Origin: Glaciimonas sp. CA11.2
Lineage (GTDB): Bacteria > Pseudomonadota > Gammaproteobacteria > Burkholderiales > Burkholderiaceae_D
Reading direction: 5' to 3'
Assembly: GCF_034314045.1 (NCBI RefSeq)
Contig: NZ_JAVIWL010000001.1
Coordinates: 186,001-250,000 of the forward strand
DNA: 64,000 nucleotides
Positions 55,672 through 64,000 of this stretch are shown here, one piece after another. The notes beneath the pieces are model-generated. The model saw only the letters and a list, made by a program, of their open reading frames with translations. It ran no database searches and was not told the DNA's origin. The position numbers and the translations under genes were made by a program. Numbering within the stretch: the stretch's first letter is position 1; every line of letters starts with the position of its first letter.

Positions 55672-56592
55672 ATGCAATCTATTCTGGAACTACGTCATTT
55701 AAAGACCCTGAACGCCTTGCGAGAGGCTGGCAATCTGCTGCGCGCTGCTACGCTGCTGAATGTCACCCAATCCGCGTTATCTCATCAGATTAAGCAACTT
55801 GAAGATCACCACGGCACCAGTTTGTTCGAGCGTAAATCGATTCCAGTCCGATTTACGCCAGCGGGCGAAAGACTACTAAAACTAGCGGATACGGTATTGC
55901 CGCAGGTCGCCGAAAGCGAGCGCGATCTGGTCCGGATGGCACAAGGTGTCGCTGGACAATTACGGATAGCGGTTGAGTGTCACACCTGTTTTGACTGGCT
56001 GATGCCGGCGATGGATATTTTTCGCAAGCGTTGGCCCGAGGTCGAACTGGATATCGTATCTGGCTTTCAGGCTGATCCGGTCGGTTTGTTGTACGAACAT
56101 AAAGCTGATGTCGCTATCGTGGCAGAAATCGATCTGGACGAGAAAGTCGATTATCATCCGTTATTCAGTTTTGAAATCGTGGCGCTGGTGGCGCACGATC
56201 ATCCGTTGGCCGCACACGATTTTCTGGTGGCGGAAGATTTTGCCAGTGATACCTTGATCACCTATCCGGTTCCCGACGACATGCTCGACGTGGTGCGCCA
56301 GGTCCTTAAACCTGCTGGTATTAATACGGCTCGCCGCACGACTGAACTGACCGTCGCCATGCTGCAACTAGTGGCAAGTCGACGTGGAATCGCTACCCTG
56401 CCGATCTGGGCGGCACAAAATTATTTGAACCGCGACTATGTTTTATCCAAACGCATTACACCCGCGGGGTTGATTGGCAAACTCTATGCCGCTTGTCTGC
56501 CGGAAGCGTCGGAAAAGCCTTATTTGGCGGACTTTGTTAACACGACACGCGAAAGTTGTTATTTGAATTTGCTAAATGTCGAGCTGTTATGA
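55672..56592 (+). CDS. metR: LysR-type transcriptional regulator MetR
   Basis: A 306-residue regulator from the ATG at 55672 (MQSILELRHLKTLNALREAG); the frame opens upstream at 55606 in the promoter. The helix-turn-helix is at residues 18-45 (LLRAATLLNVTQSALSHQIK), followed by the LysR substrate domain (AVECHTCFDWLMPAM). Together with its divergence from metE and the MetR box, this identifies it as MetR, which activates metE with homocysteine as co-inducer. Confidence 0.93.
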   Translation: MQSILELRHLKTLNALREAGNLLRAATLLNVTQSALSHQIKQLEDHHGTSLFERKSIPVRFTPAGERLLKLADTVLPQVAESERDLVRMAQGVAGQLRIAVECHTCFDWLMPAMDIFRKRWPEVELDIVSGFQADPVGLLYEHKADVAIVAEIDLDEKVDYHPLFSFEIVALVAHDHPLAAHDFLVAEDFASDTLITYPVPDDMLDVVRQVLKPAGINTARRTTELTVAMLQLVASRRGIATLPIWAAQNYLNRDYVLSKRITPAGLIGKLYAACLPEASEKPYLADFVNTTRESCYLNLLNVELL

Positions 56593-56748
56593 CGATTGAG
56601 AATATGCCGCGGTGGCGGCTGTGCGGCTATTCCCGATTACTTTTGCCCTGCTTGTAGCAACTTGCTATCTGCTCCCAAGATCGTTCGCCTCGCAGTGAAA
56701 ACCGTTCAGCGAAAAAAATCAATTAATCTATATCGTAAATCATTAAAA

Positions 56749-57918
56749 ATGCATCAAATAAAAACACAACCAACATCGCTGGCACTGTTCTGTAAAGTCG
56801 TTGATAACTTTGGCGACATCGGTATTTGCTGGCGTTTGGCCAGGCAGTTAGAGCGCGAGCATGACATCGCCGTCACTTTATGGGTGGATGACTTGCGGAG
56901 TTTTCAGCAGATTTGTCCTGAGGTCAGTGTGGAAAGAGAGACGCAGCAGATTGCGAACGTAACGGTGCGCCATTGGCGCGATCAAAGTGCGCCGTTTACG
57001 TCGGAAGATGTTGCCGATATAGTCATTGAATTTTTTGCCTGTGACATACCGCCGACCTACATTGTAGCGATGGCGCAGCGTTCGCCTAAACCTGTCTGGC
57101 TTAATCTGGAAGGTCTCAGCGCAGAAACCTGGGTAGAAGGCTGTCATAAGCTATCGTCGCTGCCATCGCAATCATTGACCAAGTATTTTTTCTTTCCTGG
57201 ATTTACGGATAAAACTGGCGGTTTACTGCGCGAGTCAGAACTACAACAACAACGCCATGCCTTTCAACATGATCCTGCCGCAATGTCGGCTTTTCTTGCC
57301 CGATTTGGCGTAACACCGGCGGAGATGGCACCTCTCAAAGTCTCGCTATTCTGCTATCCGAATGCCCCCGTTTCGGCGTTGTTTGATAGCTGGAAAAATG
57401 GTAATACTGCGGTTACTTGCCTGATACCAGAAGGCGTCGCGGTGGATGCCGTGCAGGCATTTCTTGGACGGGATGCAATTGCGGGTGCCACTACGACCCG
57501 CGCCGGTTTAACCGTGCGGGTGCTGCCCTTCATGCCGCAACCAGATTACGACAAACTGTTATGGGCCTGTGATCTGAATTTTGTGCGCGGCGAGGACTCA
57601 TTCGTCCGTGCCCAATGGGCGGGAAAACCGTTTATCTGGCAAATCTATCCACAAGACAAAGATTTACACCACGTTAAATTGAAGGCATTTCTGCAATGCC
57701 ATACAGCCGAAACGGAGATTTCAACAGCTTTCTGTCTGGGCTGGAACGGTGCCACCAATGACAACCGTAACTGGACGTCGCATTTGCCCGAGAGTTGGCT
57801 TCTATTCGCAGCGGACCTGGAAAAAATTGCCATGTTGTCTATGGATTGGGAGTCTCAAATGATGAAAAATGGTGACTTCACCTCTAATTTACTCAAGTTT
57901 GCCGAAACAGTTCGGTAA
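56749..57918 (+). CDS. earP: EF-P arginine rhamnosyltransferase EarP
   Basis: A 389-residue glycosyltransferase from the ATG at 56749; the frame extends to 56596 without likely coding. Family features are FCKVVDNFGDIGICWRLARQL at the start and RGEDSFVRAQWAGKPFIWQIYPQD, the TDP-rhamnose binding region. EarP transfers rhamnose from TDP-rhamnose to Arg32 of elongation factor P. The efp gene follows by about 140 bp on the same strand and encodes an arginine at residue 32. Confidence 0.95.
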   Translation: MHQIKTQPTSLALFCKVVDNFGDIGICWRLARQLEREHDIAVTLWVDDLRSFQQICPEVSVERETQQIANVTVRHWRDQSAPFTSEDVADIVIEFFACDIPPTYIVAMAQRSPKPVWLNLEGLSAETWVEGCHKLSSLPSQSLTKYFFFPGFTDKTGGLLRESELQQQRHAFQHDPAAMSAFLARFGVTPAEMAPLKVSLFCYPNAPVSALFDSWKNGNTAVTCLIPEGVAVDAVQAFLGRDAIAGATTTRAGLTVRVLPFMPQPDYDKLLWACDLNFVRGEDSFVRAQWAGKPFIWQIYPQDKDLHHVKLKAFLQCHTAETEISTAFCLGWNGATNDNRNWTSHLPESWLLFAADLEKIAMLSMDWESQMMKNGDFTSNLLKFAETVR

Positions 57919-58055
57919 TAGAGGCTGGAAATTAGGTTAAAATGTAGGGCTAATTTTTAACGCATTTCAACATTCAATCAAACGTGGGCACGCGGCTCTT
58001 TGCCAGTGATCTACAGATGATTCTTCAGTAACCACCTTTTTTACGACTATTCGCT

Positions 58056-58631
58056 ATGAAACCTGCAAAAGAAATTCGCGTTGGCAACATCATTATGGTT
58101 GACAGTAAGCCAATGATCATTTTGCGCTCTGATGTCAACGGTTCGAGCCGTACGGGCTTTACCTATAAGTGGAAGATGAAGAATCTTTTGACAAATAGCC
58201 CACAAGAAAACGTCATGCGCGGCGACGATAAGTTTGATGTCGTTGTGCTCGATAAAAAAGCAGTGACGTATTCATATTTCGCCGATCCTTTGTATGTATT
58301 CATGGACGCTGACTATGAGCAATATGAAATTGAAGGCGAGAACTTGGGCGATGCTTTGCACTACCTAAAAGACGGCATGGAATGCGAAGCTGTGTTTTAC
58401 GATGGCAAAGCAATTTCAGTCGAACTGCCAACCACAATCGTGCGTCAAGTTGTGTACTCAGAGCCAGCAATTAAAGGCAATACTTCGGGCAACGTCCTGA
58501 AAGAAGCCAAGATTGAAAATGCTGTCGAAGCGCATCGTCACACCGTTCAAGTGCCACTGTTCGTGAGCCAGGAAGACATGATCGAAATCGATACGCGCAC
58601 TAACGAATACAAAAAAGTTGTTCGTAACTAA
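58056..58631 (+). CDS. efp: Elongation factor P, Arg32 type
   Basis: A 191-residue factor that helps ribosomes through polyproline stretches. The N-terminal domain loop reads NGSSRTGF with arginine exactly at residue 32, the position rhamnosylated by EarP. OB domains follow ([20 protein letters not shown], and the C-terminal [28 protein letters not shown]). Length is about 185-191, normal. A terminator follows. Confidence 0.97.
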   Translation: MKPAKEIRVGNIIMVDSKPMIILRSDVNGSSRTGFTYKWKMKNLLTNSPQENVMRGDDKFDVVVLDKKAVTYSYFADPLYVFMDADYEQYEIEGENLGDALHYLKDGMECEAVFYDGKAISVELPTTIVRQVVYSEPAIKGNTSGNVLKEAKIENAVEAHRHTVQVPLFVSQEDMIEIDTRTNEYKKVVRN

Positions 58632-58717
58632 TGTCAGCTACTGTCAATTAATGCAAATACCGCTTAGCCATCCAAGAGTCTTTAGTAAGGCTGTTAAAAA
58701 GCGGTATTAACGTAGAT

Positions 58718-58758
58718 AAAATGCCCCGAAGTCTCAACGACTGTCGGGGCATTTTTTT
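58718..58758 (+). terminator. Rho-independent terminator of efp
   Basis: TGCCCCGA (58722-58729) pairs with TCGGGGCA (58744-58751) and is followed by seven further T bases. Another inverted repeat, AATACCGCTT/AAGCGGTATT (58656-58665 and 58699-58708), precedes it. Confidence 0.9.
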
Positions 58759-58895
58759 GTCAGCACTATGCGTGGTCCAATATGATCAACGCGAGTAAAT
58801 CGATATCGCTTTACAAGCGATCGGCCTGCATCCTTATCGCCATCACCCATCACAAAAGAATGCAAGCGCGCGATCGGATTGGGCGAACCCTGTCC

Positions 58896-59789
58896 TTATT
58901 GCGCCTTGGCAAACATATTGAAAATGCTCGAAAAATCTAAACCGCCCGCTCCGCTCTTGCTGTGAATGTCGTAAAGATTTCGCGCTAACGATCCCAGTGG
59001 AATGCTGCTGCTGGTTGACAATGCATTTTCGGTCGCGAGGCCCAAATCCTTCAACATCAGATCGACACCGAAACCACCACTATATTCTTTAGATGCGGGG
59101 GCATTTTCCATCACGCCCGGACAGGGATTGTATACCTCGAGCGCCCAATTACGGCCCGAACTTTTTGACATGACTTCCGATAATACGTTGGGGTCCATAC
59201 CGTTCGCCATACCCAAACGTATCGCTTCGGAGGTGCCGATCATCAATATCCCCAGCAGCATGTTGTTGCACATCTTAACGGTCTGACCAGCCCCGCTTTC
59301 GCCAGCATGAAAGATGGCTTTTCCCATGATCTCAAACATTGGTTTGGCGACGTTAAATCCGTCCTCAGAGCCGCCGACCATAAACGTCAACGTCCCCGCA
59401 ACCGCCCCGCCCGTGCCCCCAGATACTGGCGCATCGACCATTGTGAAGCCCTTTTCGCTCGCGGCCGCGGCTACCTTGCGAGCGCTATCCGGCGCAATAG
59501 TCGAGCAGTCAATGAGCAGCGTCCCAGGCTTTGCCTGCGCCAAAATACCATTATCGCCAAAGTACGCAGATTCAACATGGCGACTGGCCGGCAGCATGGT
59601 AATAATCGTCTTGGCGACCTTGATTGCAGAAACCAAATCCGGATTGTTGTTGCCACCACCGGCGATAAATTTTTCAACACTGGTGGGTACCAAATCATGG
59701 CCGCTAACACGCATCCCGGCACGCACCAAATTCAGCGCCATTGGCAAACCCATATTGCCAAGACCGATAAAGACTACATCGCTATTCAT
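58896..59789 (-). CDS. mmsB: 3-hydroxyisobutyrate dehydrogenase
   Basis: A 297-residue NAD-dependent enzyme of valine breakdown, converting 3-hydroxyisobutyrate to methylmalonate semialdehyde. The N-terminal Rossmann start VVFIGLGNMGLPMALNLVRAG is clear. The substrate motif DAPVSGGTGGAVAGTLTFMVGG and the catalytic lysine in GAGQTVKMCNNMLLG follow. The ribosome site AAGGAGA lies six bases before the ATG. It is downstream of mmsA on the same strand, with a 178-bp gap that shows no gene. Confidence 0.94.
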   Translation of the reverse strand: MNSDVVFIGLGNMGLPMALNLVRAGMRVSGHDLVPTSVEKFIAGGGNNNPDLVSAIKVAKTIITMLPASRHVESAYFGDNGILAQAKPGTLLIDCSTIAPDSARKVAAAASEKGFTMVDAPVSGGTGGAVAGTLTFMVGGSEDGFNVAKPMFEIMGKAIFHAGESGAGQTVKMCNNMLLGILMIGTSEAIRLGMANGMDPNVLSEVMSKSSGRNWALEVYNPCPGVMENAPASKEYSGGFGVDLMLKDLGLATENALSTSSSIPLGSLARNLYDIHSKSGAGGLDFSSIFNMFAKAQ

Positions 59790-59967
59790 ATTCCATCTCC
59801 TTAACTACTGAACTCTACATTTAGCAGAACACCTAAATAACTTTAGCGTCGTATTTAGCCCGCGATATTGCTCTGGCAAACGGCTGATCAAAACCTGTCG
59901 ACCAGAAGAATCCAAATGGTCGATCAGGAGACAGCACGCTGCCTTCGCTAATGATGTGCGTGCAAGC

Positions 59968-61476
59968 TTATTTCATTGAGATCGTGGTATTGATCTGACC
60001 ACCATCATCGTCGGGTGCAAACCAGCGTGCCGTCACCGTCTTTGTCTGGGTCCAAAACTGAACGGCTTGTTTGCCGTTTGGCCCCAAATCCCCAAGCTTG
60101 GAAGCACGTGATCCAGTGAAGCTAAAGTACGCCACAGGCACCGGAATCGGGACGTTGATACCGATCTGACCAACATCAATTTCATTTTGGAATTTGCGCG
60201 CCGACCAACCCGAAGACGTAAAGATTGAAGTGCCGTTGCCATTAGGATTGGCATTGATAAACGCAATCGCATCGTCCAATGTCTCCATTTCGACTACGCA
60301 CATCGCAGGCCCAAAAATCTCTTGCGTGTAAATATCCATGTCGGCTTTTACGCCGGAGAATATAGTCGGGCCGACGAAATTGCCATCCGGGTAATTAGCG
60401 ACTTGGCAATTACGACCATCCAACAACAGATTTGCGCCTTGCTCTACGCCGGTCCCTAACAAACGTTCTGTGCGTGCCTTGGCCGCTTTTGACACCATCG
60501 GTCCGAGATCAGCAGTCCGGTCACTGCCCGGACCGATTTTCAAGGTGCGGGAGCGTGCCACAATCTCCGGCAACCAATCTCTTGCCTTACCAACCAAAAG
60601 AACCACCGAATTCGCCATGCAACGTTGACCAGCAGCACCAAACGCAGCGCCCAGCAAATTATTGATCGCTTGATCTTTATTCGCATCCGGCAGCACGATG
60701 CAATGATTCTTCGCACCCATCATGCATTGCGCACGCTTGCCGGACTCGCTGGCGCGGCGATAAATATGGGTACCGACATTGGTGGAGCCGATGAACGACA
60801 CCGCTTTAATATCAGGGTGATCGCACAACATATTAGCGACATCAGGACCGCCATGGACGACGTTCAATACACCCGGTGGCAGACCGGCTTTTTGCGCCAA
60901 TTCAACTAAAAACAGCGAGGAAGATGGATCTTGCTCGGAGGGTTTCAATACGAAAGTATTGCCACACGCAACTGCGACCGGAAACATAAAACACGGCAAC
61001 ATAACTGGAAAGTTAAATGCCGTGATTCCTGCACCGACCCCAATTGGTTGATGGATTGTATAAACATCGACGCCTGTCGCCGCATTTTCTGCCAATTCGC
61101 CGAGTTGCAACGAAGTAATGGAGCAAGCGTGCTCGACCACTTCCAGGCCGCGCATGATTTCGCCCTCTGCGTCTGGTAAAGTTTTCCCATGTTCACGCGT
61201 AATTAATTCAGCGAGCGGTGCAATGTTTTCACGCAATAGCTGCTGAAACTTCAACATGATGCGCATACGCTGACTAAGCGACGTATTGCGCCAAGTGCGG
61301 AAGGCTTGTTTGGCGGTAGCAACCGCCTCATCGACTTCGGCTTTGGTCGCAAACGGAACACGGGCGACGACTTCTTGCGTGGCCGGATTGACGACATCAC
61401 GCCACTCTGTGCTGGTGGACTGAACTGCTTTGCCGTTGATGTACAGCGGCACGTTAGGGATATTTGTTTCAGACAT
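59968..61476 (-). CDS. mmsA: CoA-acylating methylmalonate-semialdehyde dehydrogenase
   Basis: A 502-residue aldehyde dehydrogenase family enzyme producing propionyl-CoA from methylmalonate semialdehyde and CoA. It has [29 protein letters not shown], the NAD motif [16 protein letters not shown] and the catalytic cysteine in [16 protein letters not shown]. These fit the MMSDH subfamily rather than NAD-only aldehyde dehydrogenases. A ribosome site AAGGAAG precedes the ATG. The divergent LysR gene is its likely regulator. Confidence 0.95.
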   Translation of the reverse strand: MSETNIPNVPLYINGKAVQSTSTEWRDVVNPATQEVVARVPFATKAEVDEAVATAKQAFRTWRNTSLSQRMRIMLKFQQLLRENIAPLAELITREHGKTLPDAEGEIMRGLEVVEHACSITSLQLGELAENAATGVDVYTIHQPIGVGAGITAFNFPVMLPCFMFPVAVACGNTFVLKPSEQDPSSSLFLVELAQKAGLPPGVLNVVHGGPDVANMLCDHPDIKAVSFIGSTNVGTHIYRRASESGKRAQCMMGAKNHCIVLPDANKDQAINNLLGAAFGAAGQRCMANSVVLLVGKARDWLPEIVARSRTLKIGPGSDRTADLGPMVSKAAKARTERLLGTGVEQGANLLLDGRNCQVANYPDGNFVGPTIFSGVKADMDIYTQEIFGPAMCVVEMETLDDAIAFINANPNGNGTSIFTSSGWSARKFQNEIDVGQIGINVPIPVPVAYFSFTGSRASKLGDLGPNGKQAVQFWTQTKTVTARWFAPDDDGGQINTTISMK

Positions 61477-61604
61477 GATTAACTTCCTTCAAATAAATAA
61501 TAAAAATTAGGCGTGCAGAAATAATTCACATTAAATCGAGAGATAAACTTAATAACGAAAGCGAGAATGCTAATTAAACTCAGGATCACGCTGCGTTCAC
61601 TTCT

Positions 61605-61868
61605 TTATTTCACCAGCGAGCAAGAGACATCCATTGGTTTAAATGCCGGATCTGCCGGAATAGTCGATAACAACTTCAAATAGTCCCAAGGTCCTTTCGA
61701 CTCGGCTAGCGTTTTGACCTGATACAAATACACATCGTGAATCACCCTGCCATCAGGGCGAATTGAGGCGTTCCGCATCACCGCATCATTGATCGGAATT
61801 TCACGCATTTTTTTGGAAACAACATTCGCGTCGTGGGATTTTGTAGCAGCTGTTGCCTTGAGATAATG
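61605..61868 (-). pseudogene. C-terminal remnant of a branched-chain amino acid-type ABC substrate-binding protein
   Basis: The minus-strand frame ending at 61605 reads HYLKATAATKSHDANVVSKK, then MREIPINDAVMRNASIRPDG, then VIHDVYLYQVKTLAESKGPW and DYLKLLSTIPADPAFKP to the stop. This matches, by eye, the end of LivK-type periplasmic binding proteins, which finish with such a WDY(L/Y)K-x2-ATIP motif. Upstream of about 61868 the frame continues but no longer resembles the family, and there is no start or signal peptide. It is therefore a truncated remnant of 88 codons, probably left by a deletion. Confidence 0.65.
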
Positions 61869-62001
61869 GTTGTCCCCTAATTTTATTGATATAAGATTTA
61901 CGCAAAATGTTTAAGCAGCCCAACACTTCGTAGCTTTACACTCTCATAAAGTCTTCGTCGGTATGACTGGCCGGGACAATCTTGAATAAATCCTTCGATA
62001 T

Positions 62002-62013
62002 TGTGTCGACACA
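62002..62013. promoter_or_regulatory. 12-bp perfect palindrome upstream of the LysR gene
   Basis: TGTGTCGACACA in the divergent region between mmsA and the LysR gene. It may be a regulator site. It could also be a chance palindrome around a SalI-type hexamer. Confidence 0.25.
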
Positions 62014-62060
62014 TTCTGCCTGTGCATTATTATTGGGACAATAGAAAATAATTCACAATG

Positions 62061-62080
62061 GCTTTGCATTTTTGCAAAGC
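62061..62080. promoter_or_regulatory. Inverted repeat GCTTTGCA-TTTT-TGCAAAGC before the LysR gene
   Basis: A perfect 8-4-8 inverted repeat ending 24 bp before the LysR ATG at 62105, followed by TATATT at 62084-62089 as a possible -10. It could be an autoregulatory operator or an RNA hairpin in the leader. Confidence 0.4.
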
Positions 62081-62104
62081 AAGTATATTTAAGAAAATAC
62101 AACG

Positions 62105-63028
62105 ATGGCGGCACTAGATTGGGACAACCTGCGCGTATTTCTGGAGCTGACACGCAGTCAGGGCTTGGTTGACGCAGCAAAAAAACTGGGTGTAGACCAT
62201 TCGACCGTATCGCGACGAATGCGGCGCTTTGAAGAACAAGTTGGTAGCCAGCTATTTGAGCGCAATAATCAAGGCTATACCTTGACCGCCGAAGGTCATC
62301 GCCTGATCGAATACGCAGAGCAGGTAGAAAGCACGGTGTATGCGGCGGCAGAAGAGTTGAGTGGACACAATAGATTGCTGTCGGGACAAGTCCGATTGGG
62401 TGCCACCGAAGGTTTTGGTACTTTTGTGCTGGCACCGCATCTGGCGCACTTTTGCGCCCGCCACCCGCATATCAGTGTTGATTTGCTACCGGTGCCACGT
62501 TTTGTTAATTTATCTAAACGAGAGGCGGATATCGGCGTCACCCTTGAGCGGCCGCAAAGTGGCAATTATGTCATGACCAAGCTCACCGATTACGTGCTCA
62601 AGGTATACGCAACTCCGGCATATCTGGCTAACCACCCCACTATCCGCACAACAGACGATCTGGTAAGCCATCCTTTCATTGGCTACGTGGATGATTTGGT
62701 TTTTTCGGAAGAGTTACGCTATAAAGAAAACGTCGCGCCCTCTGCATTTCGCGCTTTTCGCAGTACCAGCGTAATCGCGCAATATACGGCGGCATGCCGC
62801 GGCCAAGGCCTGGCGATCCTGCCTTGTTTTCTGGCCCAGCAAAGCAATGATCTGGTACCGGTACTTGACGGCCAAGTCGACATACAGCGCACGTTTTGGC
62901 TGGTCGCAGCGGCCGAAACCCGCAATGTAGCCCGCGTCGCCGCTTTGTGGAGCTATCTGCGCGACGTGATGGAACCTAACCGCGCCTACCTGATGGGTGA
63001 ATCACGTGATATGGTTTGGTTAGAGTGA
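62105..63028 (+). CDS. LysR-family transcriptional regulator, divergent from mmsA
   Basis: A 307-residue regulator. The N-terminal winged helix-turn-helix reads LELTRSQGLVDAAKKLGVDHSTVSRRMRRFEEQVG (residues 14-48). The LysR substrate domain follows from residue 92 (SGQVRLGATEGFGTFVLAPHLAHF, then AIYTAACRGQGLAILP-like). The short divergent region shared with mmsA/mmsB suggests it controls valine catabolism, perhaps in response to a valine intermediate. That link is by position only. Confidence 0.85.
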   Translation: MAALDWDNLRVFLELTRSQGLVDAAKKLGVDHSTVSRRMRRFEEQVGSQLFERNNQGYTLTAEGHRLIEYAEQVESTVYAAAEELSGHNRLLSGQVRLGATEGFGTFVLAPHLAHFCARHPHISVDLLPVPRFVNLSKREADIGVTLERPQSGNYVMTKLTDYVLKVYATPAYLANHPTIRTTDDLVSHPFIGYVDDLVFSEELRYKENVAPSAFRAFRSTSVIAQYTAACRGQGLAILPCFLAQQSNDLVPVLDGQVDIQRTFWLVAAAETRNVARVAALWSYLRDVMEPNRAYLMGESRDMVWLE

Positions 63029-63365
63029 CGAGAAGGTAAAAATCTTCCAGGCATATTGCAGTATTACCGCCCTGAAGTACCAACCAATCCGATGCAAACG
63101 TAAGGCTGAGCGAGGTCGACGATTATTGTAATGTCTCCTTGTATTCGCGGCGTGCATACTGTTATTGGTGGAGCACCGGGATAAATAAGGATACCCCAGA
63201 TCATACGTGCACCGATTCTCGTCAGTCCGACAGGCTCCCGATACGTTATAATCGCGAGTTCCCGGTAATGCCCAATTGCAGCATCCGCTGCAGCAGCCCA
63301 CGCGCATTTTCCCGTTTTCTGAAATCTATCAAGGCAAGCGACCGTAGTCGTTTGAAGCACGCATC
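63029..63365. other. Intergenic region before prfC
   Basis: About 337 bp between the LysR gene and prfC. It contains a TATAAT at 63247-63252, about 110 bp before the prfC ATG, with only a weak -35 candidate. A 98-codon minus-strand frame (63064-63360) overlaps most of it but has no recognised family and no ribosome site, so it is not called as a gene. Confidence 0.5.
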
Positions 63366-64000
63366 ATGCAAGAACCCATTTCCGCGCAACCGTCAGTCGA
63401 TCAAGCCATCGCTCAGGGGATTGATCACGCCAGCGAGCAAATCAGCGATTCTGCCGAAGTTTCCGCAAATAACGTTTCGCTCGAACAAATCGCCAGCGAA
63501 GTTGGACGCCGCCGCACTTTTGGTATTATTTCCCATCCTGATGCCGGTAAAACCACGCTGACCGAAAAACTGTTGCTGTTTTCAGGCGCGATTCAGTTAG
63601 CCGGTACCGTTAAGGGCCGCAAGAGCGGACGCCACGCCACCTCTGACTGGATGGAAATTGAAAAGCAGCGCGGCATTTCTGTCGCCAGCTCGGTTATGCA
63701 ATTCGAATACCGTGACCACGTGGTCAATTTACTCGACACACCCGGTCACCAGGACTTCTCGGAAGATACTTATCGCGTGCTGACTGCCGTAGACTCTGCA
63801 TTGATGGTGATCGATGCCGCCAAAGGTGTCGAAACACAAACCATCAAGCTGCTCAACGTTTGCCGCATGCGCAACACACCGATCATCACATTGATGAACA
63901 AGATGGATCGCGAAACCCGCGATCCGCTAGAGTTGCTCGATGAACTGGAAACAGTATTAAAAATCCAGTGCGCGCCGGTGACATGGCCAATTGGTATGGG
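63366..64000 (+). CDS. prfC: Peptide chain release factor 3, N-terminal part
   Basis: The frame from the ATG at 63366 stays open to the window end, giving 211 residues. The GTPase motifs are G1 SHPDAGKTT, the switch I region [12 protein letters not shown] with EKQRGIS, G3 DTPGHQD, and G4 NKMD. The [20 protein letters not shown] wording is specific for RF3, which recycles RF1/RF2 after peptide release. An N-terminal extension of about 40 residues rich in Gln, Ser and Glu precedes the usual [17 protein letters not shown] start, so a later start is possible, but no other in-frame ATG was seen before the domain. Confidence 0.95.
   Translation, partial: MQEPISAQPSVDQAIAQGIDHASEQISDSAEVSANNVSLEQIASEVGRRRTFGIISHPDAGKTTLTEKLLLFSGAIQLAGTVKGRKSGRHATSDWMEIEKQRGISVASSVMQFEYRDHVVNLLDTPGHQDFSEDTYRVLTAVDSALMVIDAAKGVETQTIKLLNVCRMRNTPIITLMNKMDRETRDPLELLDELETVLKIQCAPVTWPIGM

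Noticed and set aside
63064..63360. 98-codon minus-strand frame before prfC
   Set aside because: It covers the prfC promoter region, has no ribosome site and no family resemblance that could be defended.
1..64000. CRISPR arrays and insertion sequences
   Set aside because: No regularly spaced repeats and no transposase-like frames with terminal inverted repeats were seen in the window.

Overview
The window looks like a chromosomal segment of a Burkholderiales betaproteobacterium, most probably family Oxalobacteraceae (Collimonas/Glaciimonas/Herminiimonas-like). The reasons are the order tpiA-secG-tRNA-Leu-nuoA..N-DUF2818-NUDIX, the EarP/EF-P(Arg32) pair, a PEP-CTERM protein and the general look of the proteins. 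The genus is inference from gene order and protein style only.

Layout. 1-1.1 kb: the end of a PEP-CTERM surface protein and a NUDIX ADP-sugar hydrolase. 1.4-18.6 kb: one long minus-strand block carrying tpiA, secG, tRNA-Leu(GAG), the 14 respiratory complex I genes nuoA-N and a DUF2818 gene. 18.8-22.3 kb: yaaA, an orphan PIN-domain protein, a PLP aminotransferase and a Nu-class-like glutathione transferase. 22.4-28.6 kb: a minus-strand TonB cluster (receptor, ExbB, ExbD, TonB, class A acid phosphatase, beta-propeller protein). 28.7-34.4 kb: greB, a two-domain methylglyoxal synthase, rlmJ, a small membrane protein and a ClC-CBS chloride channel. 34.5-37.4 kb: molybdate regulator and modABC, with a promoter overlapped by a ModE-like operator. 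37.6-41.6 kb: a second TonB receptor with a DUF2946 protein, paired palindromic operators and a thioesterase.

41.7-44.6 kb holds the most system-like novelty: an ECF sigma factor and zinc-type anti-sigma factor, divergent from a Tat-exported metallophosphoesterase and a Tat-type cupredoxin whose CuA-like site lacks one histidine. Both arms carry the same promoter signature, GGGAATAAA-N15-GTAT, pointing in opposite directions. 44.7-52.5 kb is an orphan type VI secretion effector island: VgrG with a C-terminal extension, a phospholipase D effector (Tle5 type), and two Sel1-type lipoprotein immunity genes formed by a 1,019-bp direct duplication. Only one of the two keeps an extra C-terminal domain.

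53.2-64 kb: metE/metR with a perfect MetR box between them, earP and efp, mmsB/mmsA of valine catabolism with a divergent LysR regulator and the remnant of a substrate-binding protein gene, and the start of prfC.

The core (complex I, SecG, TpiA, EF-P, RF3, MetE) is ordinary housekeeping. The accessory part is the TonB clusters, the ECF unit and the T6SS island. All functional calls rest on motifs and family knowledge; no database search was run.
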